This document shows positions 7,649-15,682 of a stretch of DNA of 27,983 nucleotides, in pieces. Every line of letters starts with the position of its first letter. The stretch's first letter is position 1. The stretch comes from Flavobacteriales bacterium UBA4660 (lineage in GTDB: Bacteria; Bacteroidota; Bacteroidia; Flavobacteriales_D; Sanyastnellaceae), in the NCBI GenBank assembly GCA_002405435.1, contig DHLU01000108.1, positions 16,077 through 44,059 of the forward strand. The letters are read 5' to 3'. The notes beneath the pieces are model-generated. The model was not told the origin of the DNA and ran no database searches. It worked only from the letters and a program-made list of their open reading frames with translations. A program made the translations under genes and the position numbers.

Positions 7649-8713
7649 ATGATTTCACAAATGAAACTCGGGCAATTCAGGTACAAGCTGCCAACCGAAC
7701 TTATTGCCCAATACCCCGCTAAGTACCGCGACGAGTCACGTATGATGGTGCTTCACCGAAAAACGGGGAAGATTGAACACAAAATGTTCAAGGATATCGT
7801 CAAGTATTTCGATGAGGGAGATTTGATGGTAGCCAACAACACGAAGGTGTTTCCTGCCCGCATCTATGCCAACAAGGAGAAGACGGGCAGCATGATAGAT
7901 GTCTTTCTGCTGCGCGAACTCAATCCGCAGACGCTGCTGTGGGACACGGTGGTGGATCCCGCGCGGAAAATTCGCATCGGCAATAAACTATATTTCGGCG
8001 AAACCGGAGACGAGCTGGTTGCGGAGGTCATCGACAACACCACTTCACGCGGCCGCACCTTGCGGTTTTTGTACGACGGAACGCATGAGGATTTCAAAAA
8101 ACTGATTTATTCGCTGGGCGAGACTCCACTGCCCCGTTACATCAAGCGCAAGGTGGAGCCTGAAGACGAATTCCGCTACCAGACCATCTTCGCCAAATAC
8201 GAAGGTGCGGTAGGGGCACCAACTGCCGGACTGCATTTCAGCCGCGAGATGATCAAGCGCCTTGAACTTGGTGGCGTACAATTCGCCGAGCTCACCCTGC
8301 ACGTAGGACTGGGTACCTTCAGAACGGTCGAAGTGGAAGACCTCACCAAACACAAGATGGACAGCGAGCAGGTCTTGATTCCTGCGGAAACGAGCGAACG
8401 GATTAACCAGGCCAAAGCCAGTGGAAAGCGGGTATGTGCCATCGGGTGCACCGTGCTTCGTGCAATGGAGTCGAGTGTCAGCACCAACAAAATGCTCAAG
8501 CCTCTTGACGGATGGACAAGCAAGTTCATTTACCCACCCTACGATTTCAATATTGCCGACTCGATGATCACCAACTTCCACACACCGGAGAGTGCCTTGC
8601 TCATGATGACAGCTGCCTTCGGCGGTTATGAGCTGATTATGGAATCGTATCAGATAGCCATCAAGGAGAAATATCGCTTTTGGGCTTATGGTGATGCGAT
8701 GTTGATTTTGTAG
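7649..8713 (+). CDS. queA: S-adenosylmethionine:tRNA ribosyltransferase-isomerase
   Basis: 354 residues. Penultimate step of queuosine synthesis: transfers the ribosyl part of SAM to 7-aminomethyl-7-deazaguanine in the wobble position of GUN tRNAs, giving epoxyqueuosine. Signature stretches include [21 protein letters not shown], the [16 protein letters not shown] block, [15 protein letters not shown], the [13 protein letters not shown] motif, the [18 protein letters not shown] motif and [14 protein letters not shown]. Full length for the Bacteroidota type. The ATG at 7649 gives MISQ before [11 protein letters not shown]; the in-frame ATG at 7661 matches the common family start and may be the true one. 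The gene stands alone after a 215-base gap. Confidence 0.96.
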   Translation: MISQMKLGQFRYKLPTELIAQYPAKYRDESRMMVLHRKTGKIEHKMFKDIVKYFDEGDLMVANNTKVFPARIYANKEKTGSMIDVFLLRELNPQTLLWDTVVDPARKIRIGNKLYFGETGDELVAEVIDNTTSRGRTLRFLYDGTHEDFKKLIYSLGETPLPRYIKRKVEPEDEFRYQTIFAKYEGAVGAPTAGLHFSREMIKRLELGGVQFAELTLHVGLGTFRTVEVEDLTKHKMDSEQVLIPAETSERINQAKASGKRVCAIGCTVLRAMESSVSTNKMLKPLDGWTSKFIYPPYDFNIADSMITNFHTPESALLMMTAAFGGYELIMESYQIAIKEKYRFWAYGDAMLIL

Positions 8714-8927
8714 GGGAGAGGGCGTCAAGGGTTAGGAAATAGGAATCAGAAATTTCGGTTTGTGATTGTTTAAGTTTTAGCGTTTTCGATCCAAGATGTT
8801 GCGCTTTGCGCAGAGGCAAGCCACGAACTTGTACTAACCTTGCAGAGGAACACACAGAGCAAAATACCGAAGATTTCAAAGACTACTTGCACTGCATTCA
8901 GCAAGCAGCACCCATTTCAAATCCGTC
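8714..8927 (+). other. Intergenic region queA - TM2 gene (214 bases)
   Basis: No convincing gene. It holds a near-consensus -7 element (TAACCTTG, 8835-8842) and, just upstream, TTTG at 8805-8808, but their 26-base spacing is wide, and a short GCGC-TTT-GCGC hairpin around 8801. A possible 85-base leader precedes the TM2 gene. Confidence 0.25.
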
Positions 8928-9314
8928 ATGCGTTTTCTCCTCCTCTTATCCCTGATAACATACCAGTTGTCTGCACAGGAACAGGTCTTGCAGCGTTTGC
9001 GCGGACCGGTGGGGCGGTTGTTTTTTGAGGAATCCGCTACGCAGCAATTTGACTGGAAGGGCGATGGTGATACGCTGACTGCGAACAACCATCGGGGTGT
9101 GGCAATTGCCCTCGGACTGACACTCGGAATTTTTGGTATGCACCGCATTTATCTGGGCACTTCTCCCCTGGTTCCGGTGTTTTACACGGTTACCATTGGG
9201 GGAGGAATGGTGCTTTGGCTCGCGGATATTGCCTTTCTCATTTTTACAAAAGACATCACGCAGTTCTACAACCGGCAGGGCGTTTTTATGTGGTCGGATA
9301 GAAAATCCGGTTAA
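8928..9314 (+). CDS. TM2-domain membrane protein
   Basis: 128 residues with a signal-peptide-like N-terminus (MRFLLLLSLITYQLSAQEQ), a variable stretch, then a TM2 domain from about residue 58: a first membrane helix ending in GIFGMHRIYLGTS and a second helix (TIGGGMVLWLADIAFLIF) followed by KDITQFYNRQG. The GxxGxHRxYLG turn and the GGxxxWxxD-type second helix are the hallmarks of the TM2 family, whose biochemical role is not established in bacteria. Genes on both sides are unrelated, and the helicase gene is convergent. Confident on the domain, ignorant of the job. Confidence 0.85.
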   Translation: MRFLLLLSLITYQLSAQEQVLQRLRGPVGRLFFEESATQQFDWKGDGDTLTANNHRGVAIALGLTLGIFGMHRIYLGTSPLVPVFYTVTIGGGMVLWLADIAFLIFTKDITQFYNRQGVFMWSDRKSG

Positions 9315-9530
9315 TGAGACCCCTCTTTTCCGTACTACACTGATCCCGCATTTTCCATTACTCCTTTTGAGGTAAATCGGTTGTCAAAAATCGCAGGGTT
9401 AGGTTAGCTAATTGGTGTGTTGGTCGGTTTGTACCGCATTTTCCCTTTTCTTTTCGATAGTTATCTACCTGGTAAATGACCAAACCGAAAGACCGGGTAC
9501 CAAAATGACTGGAACAGAGTTTATCCGAGC
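9315..9530 (+). other. Convergent intergenic region TM2 gene / helicase (216 bases)
   Basis: Both neighbouring genes end here. Pyrimidine-rich in parts, with no credible gene. I see no classical stem plus T-tract; a CGGTTTG / CAAACCG pair (9425-9431, 9481-9487) has a 49-base loop and is not convincing as a terminator. Confidence 0.25.
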
Positions 9531-10970
9531 TCACATACCCGCAAAAAACTTGTCATCAAATCCGGTAAGGAAAAGTTGTTCCTTCGCCCTGGTGATGGCC
9601 GTATATAGCCAGCGGTTGAGTTCAACGCCGGCCATTTCATCTTTGATATAGCCCTGATCGACGAATACAGCCGACCATTGTCCGCCCTGGGCCTTGTGAC
9701 AGGTAATGGCATAGGCAAATTTTACCTGCAGGGCCTGGTAGTAGGGATCTTCCATCACGGCTTTTCGGATTTTGGGCCGGGAACCCAGGTCCATGTAGTC
9801 TTCCGCAATGAGGTTGGCCAGTTCGCGCTGGCGGGCGAATCCCAGCGATGGTGCCTCGTCCATAATCGTATTCACCAGCAGAATGGTATCGAACGGGGGC
9901 AGGTCGGGATAATCGGCCAGGGCACCGGTGGCATGACAGAAACGAAACGGGCCGCGGTCTTCGAAACGGCGCATCCGGCGAATTTCCAGCGTATCGCCGT
10001 TGGCAATAAATCCGGCCAGTGCCAGGGCCTGTTCATCGAGCCAGTGGTAGTTGTTTTTCAGCACCATCATGCGGTCGCCCGAACTGATTTCTTCCTCGTA
10101 TCCCAGAATCCGGAAACGGACCTGCTGGTTGTACAGGTTCGCACTATTATTGGACCGTGTGATGATGACCGTGTCTTCTTTACCCCATTGACGGTATGCG
10201 TCTTCTATCCACGGCTGCACATCTTCATTGAGACGGGTGACACCGGCTGCAGGCAAGGTAAACGTGGGCAATTCGGTAGCCGCACTGCGAATGAGTTCCC
10301 GCAAGATGGTGGCATTGCTGAGGATACCGCTTTCCTCTTTTTGCCGCACCACTTCGGTCAGTTGAATCGCCGCCAGGGTGAGGTGGAATTCGCGCTGAAG
10401 CCAGGTTTCGTCAAGGGCCGGACTATGCGACGATCCCACCGGCGGTAGCTGGGCATCGTCGCCTATGAGCACCAGCCTGCATCCGCTGCCGCTGAACACA
10501 TACGTCATGAGGTCTTCCAGCAGGCTGCCGGCTACAATGTCGCCCTGCTCGCTGATAGGGGCATCGGCGCCGATCATCGACACTTCGTCAATGAAAAACA
10601 CGGTATCCGTATGCCGGTTTTGTTTCAGTTCAAAAGAGGCTCCCCCGTTTTTTCCCGGTGTGCGGAGGTAAATCTCCCGGTGGATGGTCCATGCGGGCTG
10701 ACGGCTGAATCCGGCAAAAACCTTGGCTGCGCGGCCTGTGGGGGCGAGCAGCACGGCAGCGATGGCCTCTTCACGCAGGCAGCGTACGGCTGCACTTACA
10801 CAACTGGTTTTGCCCGTACCGGCATATCCCCTCAGTATAAGGGTGCATTGGTCGCGGCTAGAATACAGGAACCGGGCAAAGGCATGGAAGAACCGGGATT
10901 GCCCGGAAGTAGGGGCGAGTGCGAATTGCCTGTTTAAGGCGGCCTCCATCAGCGCGGTCCTGTCCATCAT
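9531..10970 (-). CDS. RecD-like superfamily 1 DNA helicase (AAA/UvrD-type ATPase)
   Basis: 479 residues from the ATG at 10970 (MMDRTALMEAALNRQF). All main SF1B helicase motifs can be read: Walker A GYAGTGKTS (Lys54), motif Ia LLAPTGRAAKVF, Walker B DEVSM, motif III GDDAQLPPVG, an EVVRQ motif IV region, KFAYAITCHKAQGGQW (motif V) and YTAITRAKEQ (motif VI). This is the RecD2-like core without the long N-terminal region of RecD2 (over 700 residues), and with no nuclease domain. The frame is open to 11147, but the extra 59 residues are Arg/Pro-rich and overlap the divergent DUF3822 gene, so they are rejected. In flavobacteria such a helicase lies beside DUF3822 and rsmD, as here. A role in DNA repair or replication is inferred from the family. 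Confidence 0.92.
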   Translation of the reverse strand: MMDRTALMEAALNRQFALAPTSGQSRFFHAFARFLYSSRDQCTLILRGYAGTGKTSCVSAAVRCLREEAIAAVLLAPTGRAAKVFAGFSRQPAWTIHREIYLRTPGKNGGASFELKQNRHTDTVFFIDEVSMIGADAPISEQGDIVAGSLLEDLMTYVFSGSGCRLVLIGDDAQLPPVGSSHSPALDETWLQREFHLTLAAIQLTEVVRQKEESGILSNATILRELIRSAATELPTFTLPAAGVTRLNEDVQPWIEDAYRQWGKEDTVIITRSNNSANLYNQQVRFRILGYEEEISSGDRMMVLKNNYHWLDEQALALAGFIANGDTLEIRRMRRFEDRGPFRFCHATGALADYPDLPPFDTILLVNTIMDEAPSLGFARQRELANLIAEDYMDLGSRPKIRKAVMEDPYYQALQVKFAYAITCHKAQGGQWSAVFVDQGYIKDEMAGVELNRWLYTAITRAKEQLFLTGFDDKFFAGM

Positions 10971-10980
10971 ACTTCGGACA

Positions 10981-10988
10981 CGAAAGTA
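10981..10988 (-). promoter_or_regulatory. Possible -7 element for the helicase gene
   Basis: Minus-strand TACTTTCG differs from TAnnTTTG at one base and sits 10 bases upstream of the chosen helicase start, which supports that start over the longer open frame. Confidence 0.3.
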
Positions 10989-11044
10989 GGGGCATTTTCT
11001 CGGCGGACGTTGTAGTTTGCAGCCCTGATGTTTAGGTCTGAACC

Positions 11045-11884
11045 ATGACAGCCATATCGACACTCGACCAGGTAGGAGAAGCCGGGCGTTTCGCGGTGCT
11101 TCACGCATCGCAATGCCACCTTGCGGTGCATATCGGCGCCTTATCAATCGAATTGAGTGTTTCGGATCCCGTCCGCGGAGAAATCATCTTCGTGCAGCAG
11201 CTGACTTGTCCGTCAGATACAACTATGCTGCGTTTTGCCGGTGAGCAGATGGCTGCACATCCTGTGTTATCCAGCGTGTTCAGAAAGACCTCGGTCTCCT
11301 TGTCCGGTGGAGAATTTTGCCTCATTCCCCGAGCATTTTTCCGGGAAGAGGATGCGCGTGCGCAGTTGCAGTTTACCACCGGAAAACCACCGGCGCACCT
11401 GCTGCATCACCACGCATGGCAGGGTGATATAGTGATTACCGAAAGTATCGTACACGCCTGGTACGACATGCTTACGGCTTCAAGCCCTGCCGCCCGTATC
11501 ACCCATGCCGCAGCCGTGCTCATCGAAGCGGCTTACCGCCTCAATCCGCGCAGGCAGCCGTCTCTTCTGCTGTGGCTCGATGCACAGCACATGATGCTTG
11601 TGGCCACTTCCGGTCAATTGTTGTTGTGCAACAGGTACGATACCGCCCGTGCAGAAGATGCACTTTTTTACCTCGCCAACGCGGCAGTCAGGCTGGGGTT
11701 TGACCTTGAAACTACGCCGGTCCGGGTGGCGGGTCATCCGGCGCACGCGGCCGATTTGCTCGAACTGCTTTCGGTGTATGCCGAACAGGCAGGCGCACTC
11801 AAAAGACAGCAGCTCATGCCGGAATCCACCGAAGTGCCTGACCGTCCTGTGACCTTGTCAGAAATTCAGGTCGTATGCGCATAG
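11045..11884 (+). CDS. DUF3822 family protein
   Basis: 279 residues, soluble, no signal peptide. Pattern (ISTLDQVGEAGRFAVLHASQCHLAVHIGA at the start, then LLHHHAWQGDIVI, and SLLLWLDAQHMMLVATSGQLLLCNRYDTARAEDALFYLANAAVRLG) matches DUF3822, a Bacteroidota family. From memory, a structural-genomics structure of a member shows an actin-like ATPase fold, but I see no clear nucleotide-binding motif here and the function is unknown. First gene of a compact operon: its end overlaps the start of rsmD by 10 bases (11875-11884), and coaD follows with an ATGA overlap. Divergent from the helicase gene across 74 bases. A truncated -7-like TAGTTTG (11013-11019) lies in that gap. Confidence 0.85.
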   Translation: MTAISTLDQVGEAGRFAVLHASQCHLAVHIGALSIELSVSDPVRGEIIFVQQLTCPSDTTMLRFAGEQMAAHPVLSSVFRKTSVSLSGGEFCLIPRAFFREEDARAQLQFTTGKPPAHLLHHHAWQGDIVITESIVHAWYDMLTASSPAARITHAAAVLIEAAYRLNPRRQPSLLLWLDAQHMMLVATSGQLLLCNRYDTARAEDALFYLANAAVRLGFDLETTPVRVAGHPAHAADLLELLSVYAEQAGALKRQQLMPESTEVPDRPVTLSEIQVVCA

Positions 11885-12420
11885 TGGCGGGCGCGCTTAA
11901 AGGGAAGCGCTTTGATCCACCCCCGGGCTTCAGGGGAAGGCCCACCACCGATTTTGCGCGCGAAGCGCTCTTCAATGTGCTTGCCAACCGGATGTCTTTT
12001 GAAGGCATCAGCATGTGCGACCTGTTTGCCGGATCCGGTGCTATGGGTTTCGAAAGTTTCAGCCGCGGAGCATCGAGGGTGGTGGCCGTGGAGTGCCACG
12101 GTGCGTCGGTTGCTTCGATAAAAAAATATATGGCGGCCTTTGGCATGGCAAACAGTGTAGTTCACCGCACCGATGTATTTGACTTCCTCAGGAAAACCCC
12201 AGACAGTTTTGCGCTCGTTATTGCGGATCCGCCCTTTGATATGCCCCACTACGATGAACTGGTCACCACCGTGATGCAACATCCCACCCTGCTCGCCCCT
12301 GACGGCATCTTTGTGGTAGAACACGGACCTGAAAGGCATTTTGACACCTGGCCCGGCTTTCATGCCGAACGAAAATATGGCCATGTACACTTTAGTTTTT
12401 TCCGACCTTCGCAGACATGA
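11875..12420 (+). CDS. rsmD: RsmD-family 16S rRNA guanine(966)-N2 methyltransferase
   Basis: 181 residues. SAM-dependent methylation of 16S rRNA G966 is the known role of the family. Visible: N-terminal MRIVAGALKGKRF and RPTTDFAREALFN (family-specific RNA-binding and dimer region), motif I DLFAGSGAMGFESFSRGA for SAM binding, acidic loop VVAVECHG, and the catalytic DPPF motif (Asp118) as IADPPFDMPHYDEL. The C-terminus ends FSFFRPSQT, close to the family's usual FF ending. It overlaps DUF3822 by 10 bases upstream and coaD by 4 bases downstream, so translation is probably coupled. The rsmD-coaD pairing is common in many bacteria. Confidence 0.95.
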   Translation: MRIVAGALKGKRFDPPPGFRGRPTTDFAREALFNVLANRMSFEGISMCDLFAGSGAMGFESFSRGASRVVAVECHGASVASIKKYMAAFGMANSVVHRTDVFDFLRKTPDSFALVIADPPFDMPHYDELVTTVMQHPTLLAPDGIFVVEHGPERHFDTWPGFHAERKYGHVHFSFFRPSQT

Positions 12421-12881
12421 AACGCATAGCCGTATTCCCTGGGTCATTTGATCCCGTCACCCGCGGACATGAAGACATTGTTATCCGGGGCGCACAGCTT
12501 TTCGATACCCTGGTAGTGGCCATCGGACACAATACGACCAAACAAACGATGTTTACCCTTGAGCAGCGCAAGGGCTGGCTGGAGAAGCTTTTCGCCGGCT
12601 TGCCGAATGTGCGTGTTGAAGTGTATGAGGGGCTCACGGTAGACTTTTGCCGGCGCCTGGACGCACACTATGTGTTGCGCGGACTGCGGAATGGCGTTGA
12701 TTTTGATTACGAGGCCGCTATTGCCGCGATGAATAAGGGGCTTGACGGTAATATAGAAACAGTCACGCTGTTTACCCGTCCGGAGTTGGCCTGCATCCAC
12801 AGCAGTATTGTTAGAGAGATAATAAAAAGTCATGGAAATGTTTCAGCTTTTGTGCCGCCTGCGGTGGAAATCAATCCTTAG
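12417..12881 (+). CDS. coaD: Phosphopantetheine adenylyltransferase
   Basis: 154 residues. Transfers AMP from ATP to 4'-phosphopantetheine, making dephospho-CoA, the fourth step of CoA synthesis. N-terminal nucleotidyltransferase signature PGSFDPVTRGHEDIV with the TxGH motif (Thr15-His18), the YEGLTVDFCRRLDAHYVLRGLRNGVDFDYE substrate region, and the C-terminal HSSIVREI, equivalent to the ISSTxVR motif. The start ATG overlaps the rsmD stop as ATGA. The stop (12879-12881) lies 50 bases inside the next gene, whose ATG is at 12832, an unusually long overlap between coaD and a secreted thioredoxin-like protein. Confidence 0.95.
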   Translation: MKRIAVFPGSFDPVTRGHEDIVIRGAQLFDTLVVAIGHNTTKQTMFTLEQRKGWLEKLFAGLPNVRVEVYEGLTVDFCRRLDAHYVLRGLRNGVDFDYEAAIAAMNKGLDGNIETVTLFTRPELACIHSSIVREIIKSHGNVSAFVPPAVEINP

Positions 12882-14403
12882 CATCACCGCCGGGCTGTTG
12901 ATGTCGGCATCGATGGGAGCGCAGGTGAAGTTGAAGGGGTTCACCCGGGCGCATGCCGGCAAAACACTCGTGGTTTCTATGGAGGAAGACTACATTTCCC
13001 GTTTGCCACACCTGCTGGCAACCACAGTGGTAAATGGTGAAGGATATTTTCAGGTCGAATTTGACTTGACAGAAGTTCGTGAGGTAACCCTGTCAATCGG
13101 CTCAGTCAAGGCGCAGCTTTTTGTCACACCCGATAAGTCATACGATGTGGTCATACCCGAACCGCAGTCGGATACCCAGCGCAGATTCGACCGTGTGGAT
13201 GTCGGTCTCATCTTCGCAAACCCTGACATGGAGGACATCAATTTCTTTATTCCGAAATTCGATGCCGACTACAATACGTTTGTCAATGAGCACTACCTTG
13301 ATTTTGCCCAGCAGGAATTTGCGGGTTCGGAGGCATACAAAATATCGCGAGACGAACACCTTGGCCGGTCAGGTTTAAGGCCCCATCAGGAGGGAGCTGA
13401 TACGTCTGCGGCAGCCACCGAAAATGTGGTAGGTGCTGCACTGGTGCAAGAATATAAGGCTACCATGTTTGAGCGTTATGCCGCCTGGCAGCGCAATGAT
13501 TTTGCTTACCAGTATATGCGCTATCGGATTGCGGAACTGGAGTTGGCGGCAAGCGGATTCAGGGCTGAATTGTACAAGGAATATTTCTTCAGTCAGCCGA
13601 TGCTGCTCAACCATCCGGCCTATATGCGCTTCTTTACCAGCTTTTTTGAAAATGAATTCACCGATGCGCTTGAGGGCCGCAAGCGTGATTGTGTCATTCA
13701 GGCCATCAACGGATGGCGCGATTTCGCCGCAGCCGGGCGTTGTCTGAGCGACAACCCGCTCCTTACCGTTGAACACGTGAGGAATATGGCCGTGTTGCTC
13801 GGACTGAAAAAGGCATGGCATGAAGAGCTATTGCTGCGCGGGGCTGTCAGCGAAGCACTCGGTTCGGCAGCGGGAAGCGTAAAACCTGAATATATTGCTA
13901 CGCTGGCTGCCAATCTCAGGGAGTCTTTCGTCAGGCACAGGTTGGGGTATGCACCCGAGCCATTTGCCCTTCCCTCGGCCAGGCATGACACGCTCAACAG
14001 TGAAAGTCTGCGCGGTCAGTATGTGTATCTCTATTTCTACACATCGTGGAGTATAACCTGCCGTAAGGAGCTTATGGTGCTGAGCAAGGTGTATGAAAAG
14101 TACAAGTCTGCTGTCACTCTTGTCTGCATCAACATGGATGATGAATACGCATCCTTTGCGAATGATCTTTCCAACTACCGCGATTGCGAATGGCCGTTTG
14201 TTTACGGCGCAGCGGATCCGCTGCTGCGTGAGAAATACAACATCCGGTCGGTACCCCATGCCTGTCTGCTTGATACGGAGGGCAGACTGATGTATGATTA
14301 CACGAGGCGGCCTTCGGAGGGTGCTGAGGGATTGTTTGAAGAGTTGGCCGTCAGGCTCAGGAAGCAGAACCCGCAACAGGGCCAGCGAACCTGGAAGGAC
14401 TGA
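12832..14403 (+). CDS. Exported thioredoxin-fold (TlpA-like) protein lacking the first active-site Cys
   Basis: 523 residues. Signal peptide (RWKSILSITAGLLMSASMGAQ, cleavage near residue 31), then a beta-rich N-terminal domain like those ahead of TlpA modules in Bacteroidota (about 31-120), a long helical middle region (about 140-370), and a C-terminal thioredoxin-like domain (about 375-510). In the last, the usual WCxxC active site reads YTSWSITCRKEL: Ser407 replaces the first Cys and Cys410 is kept. The cis-proline loop is retained (RSVPHACLLD, Pro475). Classical disulfide reduction needs the first Cys, so the protein probably has lost it or works by another mechanism. The ATG lies within coaD (50-base overlap), so translation is likely coupled. 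Its 3' end overlaps the convergent NUDIX gene by 47 bases. Confidence 0.85.
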   Translation: MEMFQLLCRLRWKSILSITAGLLMSASMGAQVKLKGFTRAHAGKTLVVSMEEDYISRLPHLLATTVVNGEGYFQVEFDLTEVREVTLSIGSVKAQLFVTPDKSYDVVIPEPQSDTQRRFDRVDVGLIFANPDMEDINFFIPKFDADYNTFVNEHYLDFAQQEFAGSEAYKISRDEHLGRSGLRPHQEGADTSAAATENVVGAALVQEYKATMFERYAAWQRNDFAYQYMRYRIAELELAASGFRAELYKEYFFSQPMLLNHPAYMRFFTSFFENEFTDALEGRKRDCVIQAINGWRDFAAAGRCLSDNPLLTVEHVRNMAVLLGLKKAWHEELLLRGAVSEALGSAAGSVKPEYIATLAANLRESFVRHRLGYAPEPFALPSARHDTLNSESLRGQYVYLYFYTSWSITCRKELMVLSKVYEKYKSAVTLVCINMDDEYASFANDLSNYRDCEWPFVYGAADPLLREKYNIRSVPHACLLDTEGRLMYDYTRRPSEGAEGLFEELAVRLRKQNPQQGQRTWKD

Positions 14404-15013
14404 ACAGGTAGCTTTCTACCACATCAATTACCGAAGGATAGGTGTTTTTTCTTACTACCTCAAGTTCACTGGCGCCCAGCCAGCGGATTTCTGTAATGCC
14501 CTCGATGGCCTGTGGGAAAGGCGTTTCGTTTCCGGCGTAGTGCATGATATACCATGCGGTGCATTTGAGCACGGGAGTGCCTTGCTGGATGTAGGTATGC
14601 CAGGTGGGCGAGAGGGTTGATATGATTGTTGAACCATGCAGGGAACACTCTTCCTCCACTTCGCGCAGCGCACCCTGGTCAAGATCCTCATCGTCTTCAA
14701 CCTTTCCCTTGGGAAGGTCCCAGCGGTCGTGCCGGTAGATAAACAGAATTTTACCCTCATTATTGACAATCAATCCCCCGGCGGCCTGCACAAATTCGAA
14801 CTGATCACAAAAAGCATCCCAGCTCGCTTCTACGTCTTCACACAAAACAACAACCGCCCTTGCACCCCGCGCAATAGCCGACTCAATGAGTCCGGTATCG
14901 TGGGTGCCCCGCGAGTGGAATACCTCATGCTTCATTGATTCCACCTCGTGCGGCACTTCACCGGCGAAATAGACGGGCCTGTTTTGAAAATAAACTTTGT
15001 ATTTTTGAGCCAT
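14357..15013 (-). CDS. NUDIX hydrolase family protein
   Basis: 218 residues. An N-terminal region of about 70 residues (MAQKYKVYFQNRPVYF at the start) precedes a Nudix fold that opens with EFVQAAGGLIVNNEGKILFIYR, followed by WDLPKGKVEDDE. The Nudix box spans residues 103-125 as Gx5Ex7REVEEECSL, keeping the metal-binding REVEEE glutamates but with Ser in place of the usual Gly near its end. Substrate cannot be told; nucleoside diphosphate derivatives are typical. Flavobacteria carry this two-part NUDIX protein divergently from pyrE, as here. The ATG at 15013 shares two bases with the pyrE start codon on the other strand. The 3' end overlaps the thioredoxin-like gene by 47 bases. Confidence 0.9.
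   Translation of the reverse strand: MAQKYKVYFQNRPVYFAGEVPHEVESMKHEVFHSRGTHDTGLIESAIARGARAVVVLCEDVEASWDAFCDQFEFVQAAGGLIVNNEGKILFIYRHDRWDLPKGKVEDDEDLDQGALREVEEECSLHGSTIISTLSPTWHTYIQQGTPVLKCTAWYIMHYAGNETPFPQAIEGITEIRWLGASELEVVRKNTYPSVIDVVESYLFSPSRFAGPVAGSAS
15000..15007 (+). promoter_or_regulatory. Bacteroidota -7 element for pyrE
   Basis: TATTTTTG matches TAnnTTTG exactly and ends four bases before the pyrE ATG at 15012. It lies inside the first codons of the divergent NUDIX gene. TTTG at 14983-14986 is too close (13 bases) for a standard -33. Confidence 0.45.
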
Positions 15014-15671
15014 GCACGAAGCTTCTCCCGACGCGCTAAATGTAGCCCAATTCCTGCTTCAGATTAAGGCAGTTGAACTCAGTCCTGCCAACCCGTTTAC
15101 CTGGGCGAGCGGCCTGAAATCACCCATTTACTGCGACAACCGAAAAACCCTGAGTTACCCGGCTATCCGCACCCACCTGCGACAGCGCTTCGTGGAAATT
15201 ATCAGCGAAGAATTTCCCTCACCCGATGTGATTGCCGGTGTGGCCACGGGTGGCATTGCACTCGGTGCGCTGGTGGCTCAGGAACTCGGACTGCCCTTTG
15301 TTTATGTGCGGAGTGAGGCCAAGAAACATGGATTGGGCAACCAGGTGGAGGGGGTGTTGAATGCCGGTCAATCGGTGGTAGTGATTGAAGACCTCATCTC
15401 CACAGGTTCGAGCAGCCTCAACGCGGTCAGGGCCTTACGCGAAAATGGTGCAGAGATAAAGGGTATGGCTGCCATTTTCACCTACGGATTTGACAAGGCA
15501 CTGCATAACTTCGAAAAGGACGGATGTCCGCTGGTTACGCTGTGCGACTACAATACCCTGATCAGGCAGGCACTCAAATCCGGGTACGTCAATGAGGCGC
15601 AACTGGAAACCTTGCTAAACTGGAAACGCAATCCTGAAGCCTGGAGCGAGTCTTTTACGCAGAAAGTGTAA
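15012..15671 (+). CDS. pyrE: Orotate phosphoribosyltransferase
   Basis: 219 residues. Converts orotate and PRPP to orotidine 5'-phosphate in pyrimidine synthesis. Motifs: NPFTWASGLKSPIYCDNRKTLSYP near the N-terminus (orotate and PRPP contacts), VIAGVATGGIALG, the flexible catalytic loop with YVRSEAKKHGLGNQVEG, and the PRPP-binding signature VVVIEDLISTGSSS with the acidic pair Glu126-Asp127. Length is normal. The gene is followed after 11 bases by the SRPBCC gene, likely cotranscribed. Its start codon overlaps that of the divergent NUDIX gene, so both promoters must lie inside the partner's coding sequence. Confidence 0.96.
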   Translation: MHEASPDALNVAQFLLQIKAVELSPANPFTWASGLKSPIYCDNRKTLSYPAIRTHLRQRFVEIISEEFPSPDVIAGVATGGIALGALVAQELGLPFVYVRSEAKKHGLGNQVEGVLNAGQSVVVIEDLISTGSSSLNAVRALRENGAEIKGMAAIFTYGFDKALHNFEKDGCPLVTLCDYNTLIRQALKSGYVNEAQLETLLNWKRNPEAWSESFTQKV

Positions 15672-15682
15672 TCACCTTAGGT

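Noticed and set aside
8781..8800. TTTTCGATCC, resembling a tRNA T-loop
   Set aside because: No acceptor, D or anticodon stems can be formed around it.
9425..9487. CGGTTTG / CAAACCG inverted repeat between convergent genes
   Set aside because: The 49-base loop and lack of a T-tract make it a poor terminator; likely chance.
9678..10448. 256-codon open frame on the plus strand inside the helicase gene
   Set aside because: Antisense to a protein with all SF1 helicase motifs; no recognisable features of its own.
10971..11147. 59-codon N-terminal extension of the helicase
   Set aside because: It overlaps the start of the divergent DUF3822 gene, is rich in Arg and Pro, and precedes a better start with a near-consensus -7 element 10 bases upstream.
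12832..12881. Possibility that the thioredoxin-like gene starts downstream of coaD, at a later ATG (12901)
   Set aside because: The 12832 start gives a proper basic N-region and hydrophobic core for a signal peptide, whereas the later ATG would remove most of it.
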